Assembly: GCA_964632995.1 (NCBI GenBank) | Contig: CAZWDL010000023.1 | Span: forward strand, 1-64,000 | Length of the DNA stretch: 64,000 nt | Source of the DNA: CAZWDL01 sp964632995 | GTDB lineage: Bacteria; Bacteroidota; Bacteroidia; Chitinophagales; Saprospiraceae | Reading direction: 5' to 3' | Shown here: positions 35,348 through 43,638 of the stretch, piece by piece | How positions within the stretch are numbered: position 1 is the stretch's first letter | Layout of the letters: each line of letters opens with the position of its first letter | The notes under the pieces: generated by a model | Databases searched by the model: none | Seen by the model: the letters and a program-made list of their open reading frames with translations, nothing else | Told to the model about the DNA's origin: nothing | Position numbers and translations under genes: made by a program

Positions 35348-35824
35348 ATGGGATTGTAATGGGTATTCGTGGGATCACAATCATTGCTTTTTTTGATTTC
35401 CTAAATCCAGTTAGTAGCAGGTCGTTTTTTCTTCCTTAGTATGAGGATTCGGATTCCTCTCCGATCGCTGACAATACAAATGTCTACTTTTATTCCTGAC
35501 ATTTAAAGTACATTTTAAGGATTTACTGGCATCGGTCTTTATTGATGTTTTGATGTAAAAATTTGAACAACAGTTATTTGTGGCTTAGCATGTGGTAGAT
35601 TTCTGTTTTTTGCAAGAAAATTGTTCCGCATTGTCGCTGCGCGGCGGTATTTTTTGTTTAGCCACGCCTGCGGTGAATAAAATCGCAGGAAGCTGTGCAA
35701 TCCGTCATCATCAGGAATTTTGTACATAGCCGTGTTACCAAAAATTTCTTCTACCTTTAAGCCGGATTAAATTTCAGGAAATGCTTAACCGGGCGACAGC
35801 CTGCAAAGGGGTGATCTTTCAGAT
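35348..35824. other. AT-rich intergenic region with a dispersed repeat
   Basis: No gene seen. It contains the second copy of the GCGCGGCG-type dispersed repeat (35631-35665) and, near 35694, CTGTGCAATCCGTC words similar to those after copy 1. Confidence 0.45.
35631..35665. repeat. Dispersed intergenic repeat, copy 2
   Basis: Matches 15886-15922: TCGC-GCGCGGCGGTATTTTTTG then GCCAC. Same orientation as copy 1. Confidence 0.55.
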
Positions 35825-36982
35825 ATGGAACAAGTTGCAGTAGTGGTAATTGGGGCGGGGCCGGCCGGTTTAGCTATAGGAGGACGTCTTCGAAAGCGCC
35901 GGGTGCCGTTTGTAATGCTGGAGAAGAGCGATCGGGTTGGTTTCAGTTGGTATGAACACTATGAGCGGTTGCATCTGCACACGGTGAAAGAGATGTCGAA
36001 CCTTCCGCATTCGGCTTTCCCGGAACATTACCCACAATACGTTCCCCGGGAACTGCTGTGTGAATACTTTGAGGCTTACGCCAAACAATTCGATATTCGC
36101 CCGCAATTCGGTGAAGAAGTCACGGAGATCAAGCTGTCGGAAGGCCAGCAGTGGCAGGTGCGCAGTGCTTCGGGTAAAATGTGGAGGGCTTCACAGGTTG
36201 TGATCGCCACCGGTGTCAACCGTACCCCTTTCCGGCCGGCCTTTGAAAAGGAGGAGCAGTTCGCCGGCACCGTTATCCACAGCCGCGCCTATCGCAATGC
36301 CCGCCCTTACCGCAGCCAGCGCATCCTGGTAGTCGGCATGGGTAATACAGGAGCGGAAATCGCGCTGGACCTGGCCGAAAACGGCGCCGACCCCTTCTTG
36401 TCGGTGCGCAGCCCCGTCAATATTGTGCCTCGCGACTTCCTCGGCCGGCCCACCCAAAAGACAGCCCTGTTGATGGATAAGTTACCCAACTGGCTGGGAG
36501 ATTGGCTGGGTAGCCAGGTGCGAGGCCTGAGCATGGGCGACCTGCCTGCTTTCGGGCTCCCGCTTGAAAAAAAACCGCCGGCCCGCCAACTGCGCGACGA
36601 AGGAAAAACCCCCGTGGTGGATGTCGGTACCGCCCGCGCCATCCGGGAAGGGCGTATCAAGGTCATGCCGGGGATTAAAGAATTTTACAATAACGGCGTC
36701 GTCTTTACCAACGGGCAGCGCTATAACTTCAGCGGCGTTATTCTCGCTACCGGCTACCGCGCCCGCCTGCAGGATTTCCTCCCCAATGCCGAAGTCTCGC
36801 TCGACAGCTACGGCGTTCCCCGCGAGTGCGTCGGGAAAGGAGCTCACCAAGGGCTGTATTTTCTGGGCTTCGACAACTATACACCTGGCGGTATACTCGG
36901 TGTTATCCGCCGCGACTCGGAACAGATCGCCGACCTTATTGAAAACAGCGTGCCGGTTGGGATGCGCCGGGTTGAAAAGTGA
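35825..36982 (+). CDS. Flavin-containing monooxygenase-like FAD/NADPH oxidoreductase
   Basis: 385 residues with two dinucleotide folds: VVIGAGPAGLAIGGRLRKR for FAD at the N-terminus and ILVVGMGNTGAEIALDLAEN for NADPH at mid-protein. Between them FAGTVIHSRAYRNAR matches the FxGxxxHxxx(Y/W) fingerprint of class B flavin monooxygenases, and VILATGYRARLQDF holds the ATGY motif. Size and motifs are YUCCA/FMO-like. Oxygenates soft nucleophiles or ketones using NADPH and oxygen. Next to a nitroreductase-like gene on the same strand. Substrate unknown. Confidence 0.9.
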   Translation: MEQVAVVVIGAGPAGLAIGGRLRKRRVPFVMLEKSDRVGFSWYEHYERLHLHTVKEMSNLPHSAFPEHYPQYVPRELLCEYFEAYAKQFDIRPQFGEEVTEIKLSEGQQWQVRSASGKMWRASQVVIATGVNRTPFRPAFEKEEQFAGTVIHSRAYRNARPYRSQRILVVGMGNTGAEIALDLAENGADPFLSVRSPVNIVPRDFLGRPTQKTALLMDKLPNWLGDWLGSQVRGLSMGDLPAFGLPLEKKPPARQLRDEGKTPVVDVGTARAIREGRIKVMPGIKEFYNNGVVFTNGQRYNFSGVILATGYRARLQDFLPNAEVSLDSYGVPRECVGKGAHQGLYFLGFDNYTPGGILGVIRRDSEQIADLIENSVPVGMRRVEK

Positions 36983-37116
36983 GGATGAATACTTGCTCGC
37001 TCCCCCGGTAAACCCAATGTCTCCCCTCCTGACATCTGTCATCCTGTTCACTGAGTAATATCATTTCAAAAGTGTCAAAGACGCAGCATCTTCCCCTCTA
37101 CAAAAGCGTAAAAGTC

Positions 37117-38100
37117 ATGACACTCCAACACATTCCCACGAACATGGAACGCATTGTGGAGTCGGCCATTCTGGCGCCGAGCAGCCACAACACCCAACCC
37201 TGGAAATTTACGATCGAAAAGGATGAGATCCATATCTTTCCCGACTTTGAGCGCAGCCTGCCGGTAGCCGATCCGCAGTACCGGGAGCTGATTATCAGCC
37301 TGGGCTGTGCCTTGGAAAACCTGATCGTAGCCGCCCGCCACGAAGGTTTTGCCGTAGACACCGAAATTTTCCCACAGGGCGTCGACGGCATCGTCGCCAA
37401 ACTGCGCCCCATGCTCTTTCCACCTGATGAAGAAAAAGAGGCTTTGTTCGAGGCTATCCCTCAGCGCCAGACTACGCGCAGCGCTTACGACGGGCAATTG
37501 TTGCCCCCGGAAGTCATTGAGGTACTCCAGGACATCCCCCTGGAAGAAGGCGTAAACCTGCACATCCTCAGTCGCCGCCGCAATATTGACAAAGCAGCTA
37601 CACTGGTTCGCAAAGCCGACGAATACTGGATGCACAAACCCAGCTATCGCAAGGAGCTGACCGACTGGATCCGCTTTAGCAAATCTTCCGCCCGCCGGCG
37701 TCGCGACGGCCTTACCTCTCCCAGCACCGGCCGCGGCTGGGTGCCCGAATGGCTGGGCCGTTTCTTTCTGCGCTTCTGGATCAGACCGGACGAACAGGCC
37801 TCCGAAGATGTCAAGCTCATCCGCAGCGCTTCGGCCATGCTGTTGTTCTACACGGTAGACAATAACCCCGCCGCCTGGGTGCGCCTCGGCCAGAGCTTCG
37901 AGCGCATGGCCTTAACCCTGACCCGCCTCGGCCTCAAACACGCCCATCACAATCAGCCCTGCGAAATTCCGGCCATGCGCACGCAGTTCCGCAGCGCCTT
38001 CGGCCCGGAGATTGCCTTCCCGCAGCTGCTGGTTCGCATCGGCTATGCCGAAGAACTGCCGAGATCGCCGAGACGTGAACTCGAAGAAGTAGTGGCCTGA
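37117..38100 (+). CDS. Nitroreductase-superfamily protein (Acg-like)
   Basis: 327 residues from the ATG at 37117 (a GTG at 37072 is less likely). MERIVESAILAPSSHNTQPW is the classic FMN-binding entry of nitroreductases, and REL-IISLGCALENLIVAAR is typical of the Acg subfamily. A second half repeats the fold (FERMALTLTRLGLKHAHHNQ, then LVRIGYAEELPRSPRR). Acg-like members often lack activity and may store flavin. It lies 134 bases after the monooxygenase gene. Confidence 0.85.
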   Translation: MTLQHIPTNMERIVESAILAPSSHNTQPWKFTIEKDEIHIFPDFERSLPVADPQYRELIISLGCALENLIVAARHEGFAVDTEIFPQGVDGIVAKLRPMLFPPDEEKEALFEAIPQRQTTRSAYDGQLLPPEVIEVLQDIPLEEGVNLHILSRRRNIDKAATLVRKADEYWMHKPSYRKELTDWIRFSKSSARRRRDGLTSPSTGRGWVPEWLGRFFLRFWIRPDEQASEDVKLIRSASAMLLFYTVDNNPAAWVRLGQSFERMALTLTRLGLKHAHHNQPCEIPAMRTQFRSAFGPEIAFPQLLVRIGYAEELPRSPRRELEEVVA

Positions 38101-38165
38101 GAAACAGAAGAAGCAGCGCAAGTCATTATTGTTGATACAGTAACGTTGAACCTTACTGCCCGGGC

Positions 38166-38351
38166 TTATTTTTTACCCCGGATTTCCCGGATGTGCCTCA
38201 GTTGTCGCAAATCCTCCTGATCCTTCGGGCGGGTGAGTTCGCTTTTGGCATGTATCAGATCTTCCAGTCCAAGTATGGGAATCGGGATTTCGCCTAGTGG
38301 CCCTGACAATTTACAGTAGTGAAAAGGCTCAACCCGGCTTAACCCTGTCTT
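38166..38351 (-). pseudogene. C-terminal remnant of a nucleotidyltransferase-like gene
   Basis: The minus strand has an open frame ending at a TAA (38166-38168) that encodes GPLGEIPIPILGLEDLIHAK, then SELTRPKDQEDLRQLRHI. The block 'IPILGLEDLI-x-x-K-x-x-x-x-RPKD-x-x-DL-x-x-L' is the typical end of MNT/AbiEii-type nucleotidyltransferase toxin-like proteins. No start codon or nucleotidyltransferase GS motif is present upstream, so only the tail survives. Such genes are common in toxin-antitoxin pairs. Confidence 0.6.
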
Positions 38352-38422
38352 GAGGTATGAAAAGCAACTTTGCGGGGCTTTTCCCAGCCATTTTTTTAAT
38401 TCGTTTTTAAAAACTTACTGAA

Positions 38423-38608
38423 ATGAAAAACCTGCTTACGCTGTTCTTTGTCCTTACGCTATTCGTAGCCGGTGCTTTCAATACCCAGTACTTTGCCGAC
38501 CCTCAGGAGAGTATTATCGGCATCCTGATGAAGCAAACACAGAGGACGACTTCAGATGAGACGGCCTGGAAATTCAGGCTGTTGGTAGGGCAGGCTGTGG
38601 ATGACTAA
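38423..38608 (+). CDS. Small exported peptide
   Basis: 61 residues. A signal peptide is plausible (MKNLLTLFFVLTLFVAGAFN), followed by a short polar mature part (DPQESIIGILMKQTQRTTSD). ATG with an A-rich upstream sequence. No family recognised; it ends 32 bases before the miniature inverted-repeat element. Confidence 0.5.
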   Translation: MKNLLTLFFVLTLFVAGAFNTQYFADPQESIIGILMKQTQRTTSDETAWKFRLLVGQAVDD

Positions 38609-38640
38609 TGCCCAGGGACTACGATGAGTGTTCAAATAGT

Positions 38641-38837
38641 CTGCCAATGCAGGATTTGTGAAAATATGACGCCGTTATTTTTTCACCTCGCAAGGCAAAA
38701 AACGCAGGCATAGCCGTAGCTACGGCTATGCCCGCTCTTGAGCGGGATTAACGCAGCGAGGTGGAACTCCGAGGAGCTTGCGACGATCAGCGCAGCTAAA
38801 AAGAGCAAGTCAGAATTCACAAATCCTGGGTTGGCAG
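38641..38837. mobile_element. Miniature inverted-repeat element (MITE-like), 197 bp
   Basis: Terminal inverted repeats of 22 bases at 38641-38662 and 38816-38837, 20 of 22 matching. Nested inside are CACCTCGC (38684-38691) / GCGAGGTG and a perfect 26-base palindrome at 38707-38732 (GGCATAGCCGTAG / CTACGGCTATGCC). It has no coding capacity. The right end overlaps the last codons and stop of the carotenoid oxygenase gene. No clear target-site duplication is visible. Confidence 0.7.
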
Positions 38838-40244
38838 GCTATAAAACTGCCCGTGAAAGCCGAACGGAATCCGTTCAGGAACCACTGCCCGGGCAATTTC
38901 TTTCAGCTCAGCAGCATCCAGGATGAGGAGGAAAGACTTATCGGACGGAGGATGGTAAACGACGGAAAGCAGGACTCCTTCATCCTCCTGCTCAGCGTGT
39001 GGAGCGGGAACGAAGACTGGTTCACCGGGATAGGAGTTCTTTTCCTCCCAGATCTGGAAGCTTCCGTCGGAAATATCGATTTTGACAATGGAATCGATGA
39101 AGTTACCCGGATGTTGATTCGATCCGCCGTAACAATAGCGATAAGGCTGACGAAGCCATTCGGGGTGAATACGCGGCAATTCTATCGCCGCATCTGAGAG
39201 CATATGTTCATTACTCACCTCGTTCCGTTCAAGATCCAGTTCAGAGCGTAGCAGATGGGCCGTAGCGATGGAATGACCGGCGGCGCGCAGCCGGTCGAGA
39301 TAGAGTTCCTCGATGATGGAGGAGTCGGGATAGGCGACCATGTCGACTATTACCTTATCACCCTCTTCGAAGGCATTGACGTGGTGGAACGCGAAGCAGG
39401 GATCGCACTCGATAGAGCTGACGTGCTCACCGCTGAAGCGGTCGATTACCTGAAAGCGGGTGCCAAGCTCGGGTTTCCACCGGTAGTTTTCGATAAACGG
39501 CTTATTAAAGAGCAATAGGCGAAGCGGATTGACCACCAGTGGAAATTCTACGAGGATGACGTAGTGCTCGGTCATTCCGAAACTGTGCATATAAGCCGGT
39601 TGATCGGTTTCGATAACGGCGATTTCCTTTCGGCGTTTGCTGCCCGGAGCCTGCTGATAAACGGTGTACTTGCTGGGTCGGCCGAAATCGGTCACGTAGC
39701 TGATGAGATTGCCGGCGCGGTCGTAGTGCGGATGGGCTACGCTTACCGATCCCGGGGTATCGTCTTCGTATTCATAGAGGCCGATGGTTTCCAGCGTGTC
39801 ACTATGGAACAGGTTTTGACGGGTGGTCTCCGTTACGGCCGCCAGCTGATCGCCGAACCGAATAATATTGACATTGCCGTTGTCGGTGGGGTCGGGGGGA
39901 TTAAAGACCGAAGACACTTTTTGAAAGATAGTCCGGCACGGGTCGCTGCCAAAGGCTCCGTGCTGCAGTGTTCCGGCTTCTTTGGCTTCCCGGTAGGAAG
40001 TAGATTCGAGCAGGCGGCTTCGGTAGTTGACCTGGCCGTGCTTAATGCTGAACTTGTGCAGCATGGCGAAACCGTCGAACCAGTGCTTGAGTTGCTGCTT
40101 CTCCAAATCAAAAACGGAGGGCGTTGTCCGGAAAAGAGTTCCTTCCAGCCAGGAAGGAAGCGTACCCTGAATGGATAAGGCATCTATTTGTAATTCTGTT
40201 CTTTGATTTTTGAAGCCCCGTGCGTACTCAGCCTGCTCTTGCAT
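38817..40244 (-). CDS. Carotenoid cleavage oxygenase family protein
   Basis: 475 residues from the ATG at 40244. Iron-binding histidines appear in the four expected contexts: VAHPHYDRAG, MHSFGMTEHY, CFAFHHVNAFEEGD and the C-terminal FGFHGQFY. The N-terminus GTLPSWLEGTLFRTTPSVFD is the family opening. Members cleave double bonds of carotenoids or apocarotenoids with dioxygen. The last six codons and the stop (residues LPTQDL) are supplied by the right inverted repeat of a MITE-like element. The histidine ligands are upstream of this and intact, so activity is probably kept. Confidence 0.92.
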   Translation of the reverse strand: MQEQAEYARGFKNQRTELQIDALSIQGTLPSWLEGTLFRTTPSVFDLEKQQLKHWFDGFAMLHKFSIKHGQVNYRSRLLESTSYREAKEAGTLQHGAFGSDPCRTIFQKVSSVFNPPDPTDNGNVNIIRFGDQLAAVTETTRQNLFHSDTLETIGLYEYEDDTPGSVSVAHPHYDRAGNLISYVTDFGRPSKYTVYQQAPGSKRRKEIAVIETDQPAYMHSFGMTEHYVILVEFPLVVNPLRLLLFNKPFIENYRWKPELGTRFQVIDRFSGEHVSSIECDPCFAFHHVNAFEEGDKVIVDMVAYPDSSIIEELYLDRLRAAGHSIATAHLLRSELDLERNEVSNEHMLSDAAIELPRIHPEWLRQPYRYCYGGSNQHPGNFIDSIVKIDISDGSFQIWEEKNSYPGEPVFVPAPHAEQEDEGVLLSVVYHPPSDKSFLLILDAAELKEIARAVVPERIPFGFHGQFYSLPTQDL

Positions 40245-40282
40245 CACTGTTTACTTTAAGTGTACAGTTCCCTTTCTGCTTA

Positions 40283-40549
40283 CTAAAGAGCCTGGCACTG
40301 CTTCTCTTTTTGTTTTAAGCGACCAGGCTTACTATCCGCCCGAGCCTCTTTGGAAAAGATAGTGTAATTCTTAATCCGCACTGAGCGGAACCCCGATTGT
40401 AGAGCATACACATCAAAAGTGGAGATGATGATCTCGGGAACTGTTTGAATGAAAAAAGCTCTAATTTTCTCTACTATAAGGATAGCCTGAAGCGTGATAA
40501 TGTTCAATGCCTGAAACAGGTTCTCGCTCTCTGCTGGCCATTTGATCAT
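40283..40549 (-). CDS. Possible small protein overlapping the end of the NhaC gene
   Basis: 88 codons. The ATG overlaps the TGA stop of the upstream antiporter gene (ATGA), as in translationally coupled genes. The product (SENLFQALNIITLQAILIVE then a basic tail) has no recognised motif and no clear membrane or signal segment. It could be chance. Confidence 0.25.
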   Translation of the reverse strand: MIKWPAESENLFQALNIITLQAILIVEKIRAFFIQTVPEIIISTFDVYALQSGFRSVRIKNYTIFSKEARADSKPGRLKQKEKQCQAL

Positions 40550-42030
40550 AAAAGCCCCATGAGGAGGTAAATAAAAGCGGTTGTCCCTCCTGCGATGCCG
40601 GCATAAGGCAGCTGCGTGTTCACATGGTCGATATGATCGGTGGCCGAAGCCATCGAAGCGAGAATGGTCGTATCGGAAATAGGAGAGCAGTGATCGCCGA
40701 ACACACCACCCCCCAGTGCGGCGGCGATGGTGATGTAGGGGTTGGCGTCCATACTTTCGGCCATGGGCACGGCGATAGCGATCATGATGGCAAAGGTGCC
40801 CCAGGAAGTGCCCGTGGAAAAAGCGATGAACCCGCTCACCAGGAAAACGATAAACGGAACCAGCCCCGGTGATAACCAGTTGCTGGCCACGCCGGCCACG
40901 TACTGGCCGGTGCCCATTTCATTGCAGACATTGCCTATGGCAAAAGCCATCATCATCAATAAGGCCAACGGGACCATACCGGCGGTGCCTTTCAGGGTCA
41001 GGTCAATCATTTCTTTGGTGCGCATAATGCCCTGCACCCGGTACAAAATCATAGAAAACAGAATGGCGCTCAGTACGGCGATCAATACGGAGGTAGACCC
41101 CGACCCCTGACCTATAGCGAAAAGGAAAAGGTCCAGCCCGGTCTCTTCCGGCCGCTGCTCTACGGCTGCTTCCCAGCCGGTGACTGCCAGCATAAGGGGC
41201 ATCAGCAGCACCATAACGGCTATGGGAAGCACCATATTCAGAGCGCGGGGCCGAATGCCCTCCTTGGTGCTTACATCAGTGAGCTCTTCCGAAATCATGG
41301 GCTGGGCGTCGTCGCGTAATACTTTTCCCGTCTCCCGGGCACGGCGCTCGGCGCGCAGCATGGGACCGAAATCCTTGCGGCTGAATATAATGATCAGCAC
41401 CATTACCAGCGCCAGCATCGGATAGTAATTGTAAAACAACGCGCGAAACATAGTAGCAAAAGGATCCTGGAAACCCTGGGTAGCCAGCAGCCCCATAATG
41501 AAAGCGCCCCAGCCGTTAAAGGGGATGAGAATACTGGACGGCGCGGAACTGGAATCGGCAATGTAGGCCAGTTTCTCCCGCGGTATCTTCAGCCGGTCAA
41601 ATACCGGCCGGTACAGCGATCCGACGGTCAATACTGAAATACTGGATTCCACGAAAACGACCAGGCCGGTCAGCCAGGCCAGAAACTGTATGATGATCCG
41701 GTTGCTGCCCTCGTAGCGATCCTCGTAACGCTCCAGCAGGCGATTGACCCGCTCGATAAAGCCTTCCACACCACCCGAGCGCTGAATAAAAACGATGAGT
41801 GCACCGACCAGTGCGCAAAACATGATCGTGCGCGTATTGCCCGGCTCCTTGAACACGTCGACCAGCCCTTCTACTGCCGCAAAAGAACCACTGATAGGAT
41901 TGAAGCCTTCGATAATGACCCAGCCCAGCCAGATGCCAAACAGCAGAGAAATGAACACCTGCTTAGTGCGAATGGCCAATACGATCGCCATGACCGGAGG
42001 GAGGAGAGAAAGAATGCCGAATTCCTGCAT
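40546..42030 (-). CDS. NhaC-family sodium/proton antiporter
   Basis: 494 residues from the ATG at 42030, with about twelve membrane segments. LLPPVMAIVLAIRTKQVFIS starts the first helices; GGVFGDHCSPISDTTILASM near the C-terminus, with the DHxSPxSDT signature, is diagnostic of the NhaC superfamily, and FVESSISVLTVGSLYRPVFD is the related internal half. Exchanges sodium (or organic substrates such as malate/lactate in MleN relatives) for protons at the inner membrane. Confidence 0.93.
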   Translation of the reverse strand: MQEFGILSLLPPVMAIVLAIRTKQVFISLLFGIWLGWVIIEGFNPISGSFAAVEGLVDVFKEPGNTRTIMFCALVGALIVFIQRSGGVEGFIERVNRLLERYEDRYEGSNRIIIQFLAWLTGLVVFVESSISVLTVGSLYRPVFDRLKIPREKLAYIADSSSAPSSILIPFNGWGAFIMGLLATQGFQDPFATMFRALFYNYYPMLALVMVLIIIFSRKDFGPMLRAERRARETGKVLRDDAQPMISEELTDVSTKEGIRPRALNMVLPIAVMVLLMPLMLAVTGWEAAVEQRPEETGLDLFLFAIGQGSGSTSVLIAVLSAILFSMILYRVQGIMRTKEMIDLTLKGTAGMVPLALLMMMAFAIGNVCNEMGTGQYVAGVASNWLSPGLVPFIVFLVSGFIAFSTGTSWGTFAIMIAIAVPMAESMDANPYITIAAALGGGVFGDHCSPISDTTILASMASATDHIDHVNTQLPYAGIAGGTTAFIYLLMGLL

Positions 42031-42208
42031 GGTCGCGTGATAATCTTTGGTTGTTCGGCCCAAAATAGAATTTTTTTCTTAGTTGGGTTGAACCAAAGCT
42101 TTTACTTTGGAATATCCTTTGAGCGGCTTAGCCAATAGCAACAGGCAAAACTTGAATCCAGGCAGAGTTCAGTTGATTACCGGGAGCTTATCCCGGATTG
42201 GCCCTGTT

Positions 42209-43585
42209 TTAATACCTCTGGTAGATCCACTCCAGCACCTTTTGCATTTCTTCTTTCAACTCATTTGTTCCGTCGACGTAGTTATTGTGCATGAAACTGA
42301 AGAGCAGCAGCTTGCCCGACTGGGTCTTGAGGTAGCCGCTGAGGGCGTGCTTATTGCTCAGCGTACCGGTTTTGGCGTATACGTAGGGCGCGTTGTTGCC
42401 GTTCGTGCCGCCGTACCATCGTTCTATGGTGCCCGAGACGCCGCCGGCCGGGAGGATGGAGAACAGCCGTTCGGGGGGAAGGGCGTGGTAGATTTTGTGC
42501 AGCACCCTGACCACACTCCGGGGCGTGAACAGATTATAGCGGGAAAGTCCCGATCCGTCGACCCAGACGAGTTTGTCGGGCATATCCTGGAAGAGGCTGT
42601 CCTGGGCATAGTCAATAGCCCGTTTGGTATTCTGAACCCCGTACAGCTTCTCACTGACAAGCAGCAGTAGTTGTTCGGCAATAAAATTGTCGCTTTGTTG
42701 CATAAGCCGGCGGTAAAGGGTATCGGGAAGCGGCGTCTGTAGGGTCTGGGCATAATTGGGCGGCAGTTGTTGCAGGCCGAGCACCCGCACCGGCCGGTGC
42801 AGGGTGTCACTGAGCAGCGCCGCCACTACGGCCGGCTCATAGCGGTAGGGGCGGGCCCGTTCGAAGGGCATACCGGTCATGGCCGGAGCGTTGTATTCGA
42901 AGATGTTGGCGTATTCCTGCCGGCGAATATCGGGACGGTCTTTGTTCATCCCAGGATTAAAGGCAATGTGGCGCTTGAAGTAAGGGGGCATGACTTCAAA
43001 GCCGTACCGTATGCGCTTGCGTTCGAAGAATACCATGTTGCCGAAAAGCGGAAAGGGTGATTTTTCCACCTGGTAGTAATAGTTGTAGTCCCGCCAGGAC
43101 CAGCCCGGGCCGAAGCGCTCATCATCGTAATTATGCGGGGAAAAGAATAGCTGTTTGGAGCTCGAACTCAGGAAAGCGAATACCAGCGAATCCTGGGGGA
43201 TTTTGGGATGTAGAAAGGAAGGGTTACCGGTTCCCCAGAAAACGAGCGTGTCGCCTGATTCGACGTAACGCATGGCGGGGATAGAATCGCCCAGCACCTG
43301 CAGGGCGGTATAAAAAGTGAGCAGCTTGGTATTGGATGCGGGGGTGAAGTACTTGTCCGCATCCTTCTGGTAGAGAAACTGATCGGCTTCCGGGTCATAG
43401 AGTGCGAAACCGGTGAAAATTTTGGAGAAAACCGGCGAGTCATCGATCAGCATCTGAAAAGCCTTTTCTTCCGGACTTATCGCTTCCTGTCCTGAAAGAG
43501 ACAGGACTGACAAACAAAGCGCGGTCAGAAGAAAAGTTTTCACTAAATTAAATAGATCTTGCAGCTGGAGTTGTTTTTTGTCCAT
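42209..43585 (-). CDS. dacB: D-alanyl-D-alanine carboxypeptidase/endopeptidase (PBP4 type, S13)
   Basis: 458 residues with a signal peptide (TFLLTALCLSVLSLSGQ). Active-site motifs: SxxK as PASNTKLLTFY, SxN as QQSDNFIAEQ, and KTG as YAKTGTLSNKHAL. It trims or cleaves peptide cross-links of peptidoglycan in the periplasm. Shorter than typical PBP4, but the domain II insertion is still present. Divergent from the beta-lactamase-fold gene across 53 bases; both act on, or derive from, cell-wall serine enzymes. Confidence 0.93.
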   Translation of the reverse strand: MDKKQLQLQDLFNLVKTFLLTALCLSVLSLSGQEAISPEEKAFQMLIDDSPVFSKIFTGFALYDPEADQFLYQKDADKYFTPASNTKLLTFYTALQVLGDSIPAMRYVESGDTLVFWGTGNPSFLHPKIPQDSLVFAFLSSSSKQLFFSPHNYDDERFGPGWSWRDYNYYYQVEKSPFPLFGNMVFFERKRIRYGFEVMPPYFKRHIAFNPGMNKDRPDIRRQEYANIFEYNAPAMTGMPFERARPYRYEPAVVAALLSDTLHRPVRVLGLQQLPPNYAQTLQTPLPDTLYRRLMQQSDNFIAEQLLLLVSEKLYGVQNTKRAIDYAQDSLFQDMPDKLVWVDGSGLSRYNLFTPRSVVRVLHKIYHALPPERLFSILPAGGVSGTIERWYGGTNGNNAPYVYAKTGTLSNKHALSGYLKTQSGKLLLFSFMHNNYVDGTNELKEEMQKVLEWIYQRY

Positions 43586-43638
43586 AGGATGTATTTTTTT
43601 AAACCTGAGGTTTTGCTCTCAAAATATTCAAAGAATTT

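Noticed and set aside
32960..40244. Oxidoreductase-rich stretch as a biosynthetic gene cluster
   Set aside because: GMC oxidase, monooxygenase, nitroreductase-like and carotenoid oxygenase genes lie near each other but on different strands, separated by long repeat-filled gaps, with no core synthase; chance neighbourhood is as likely.
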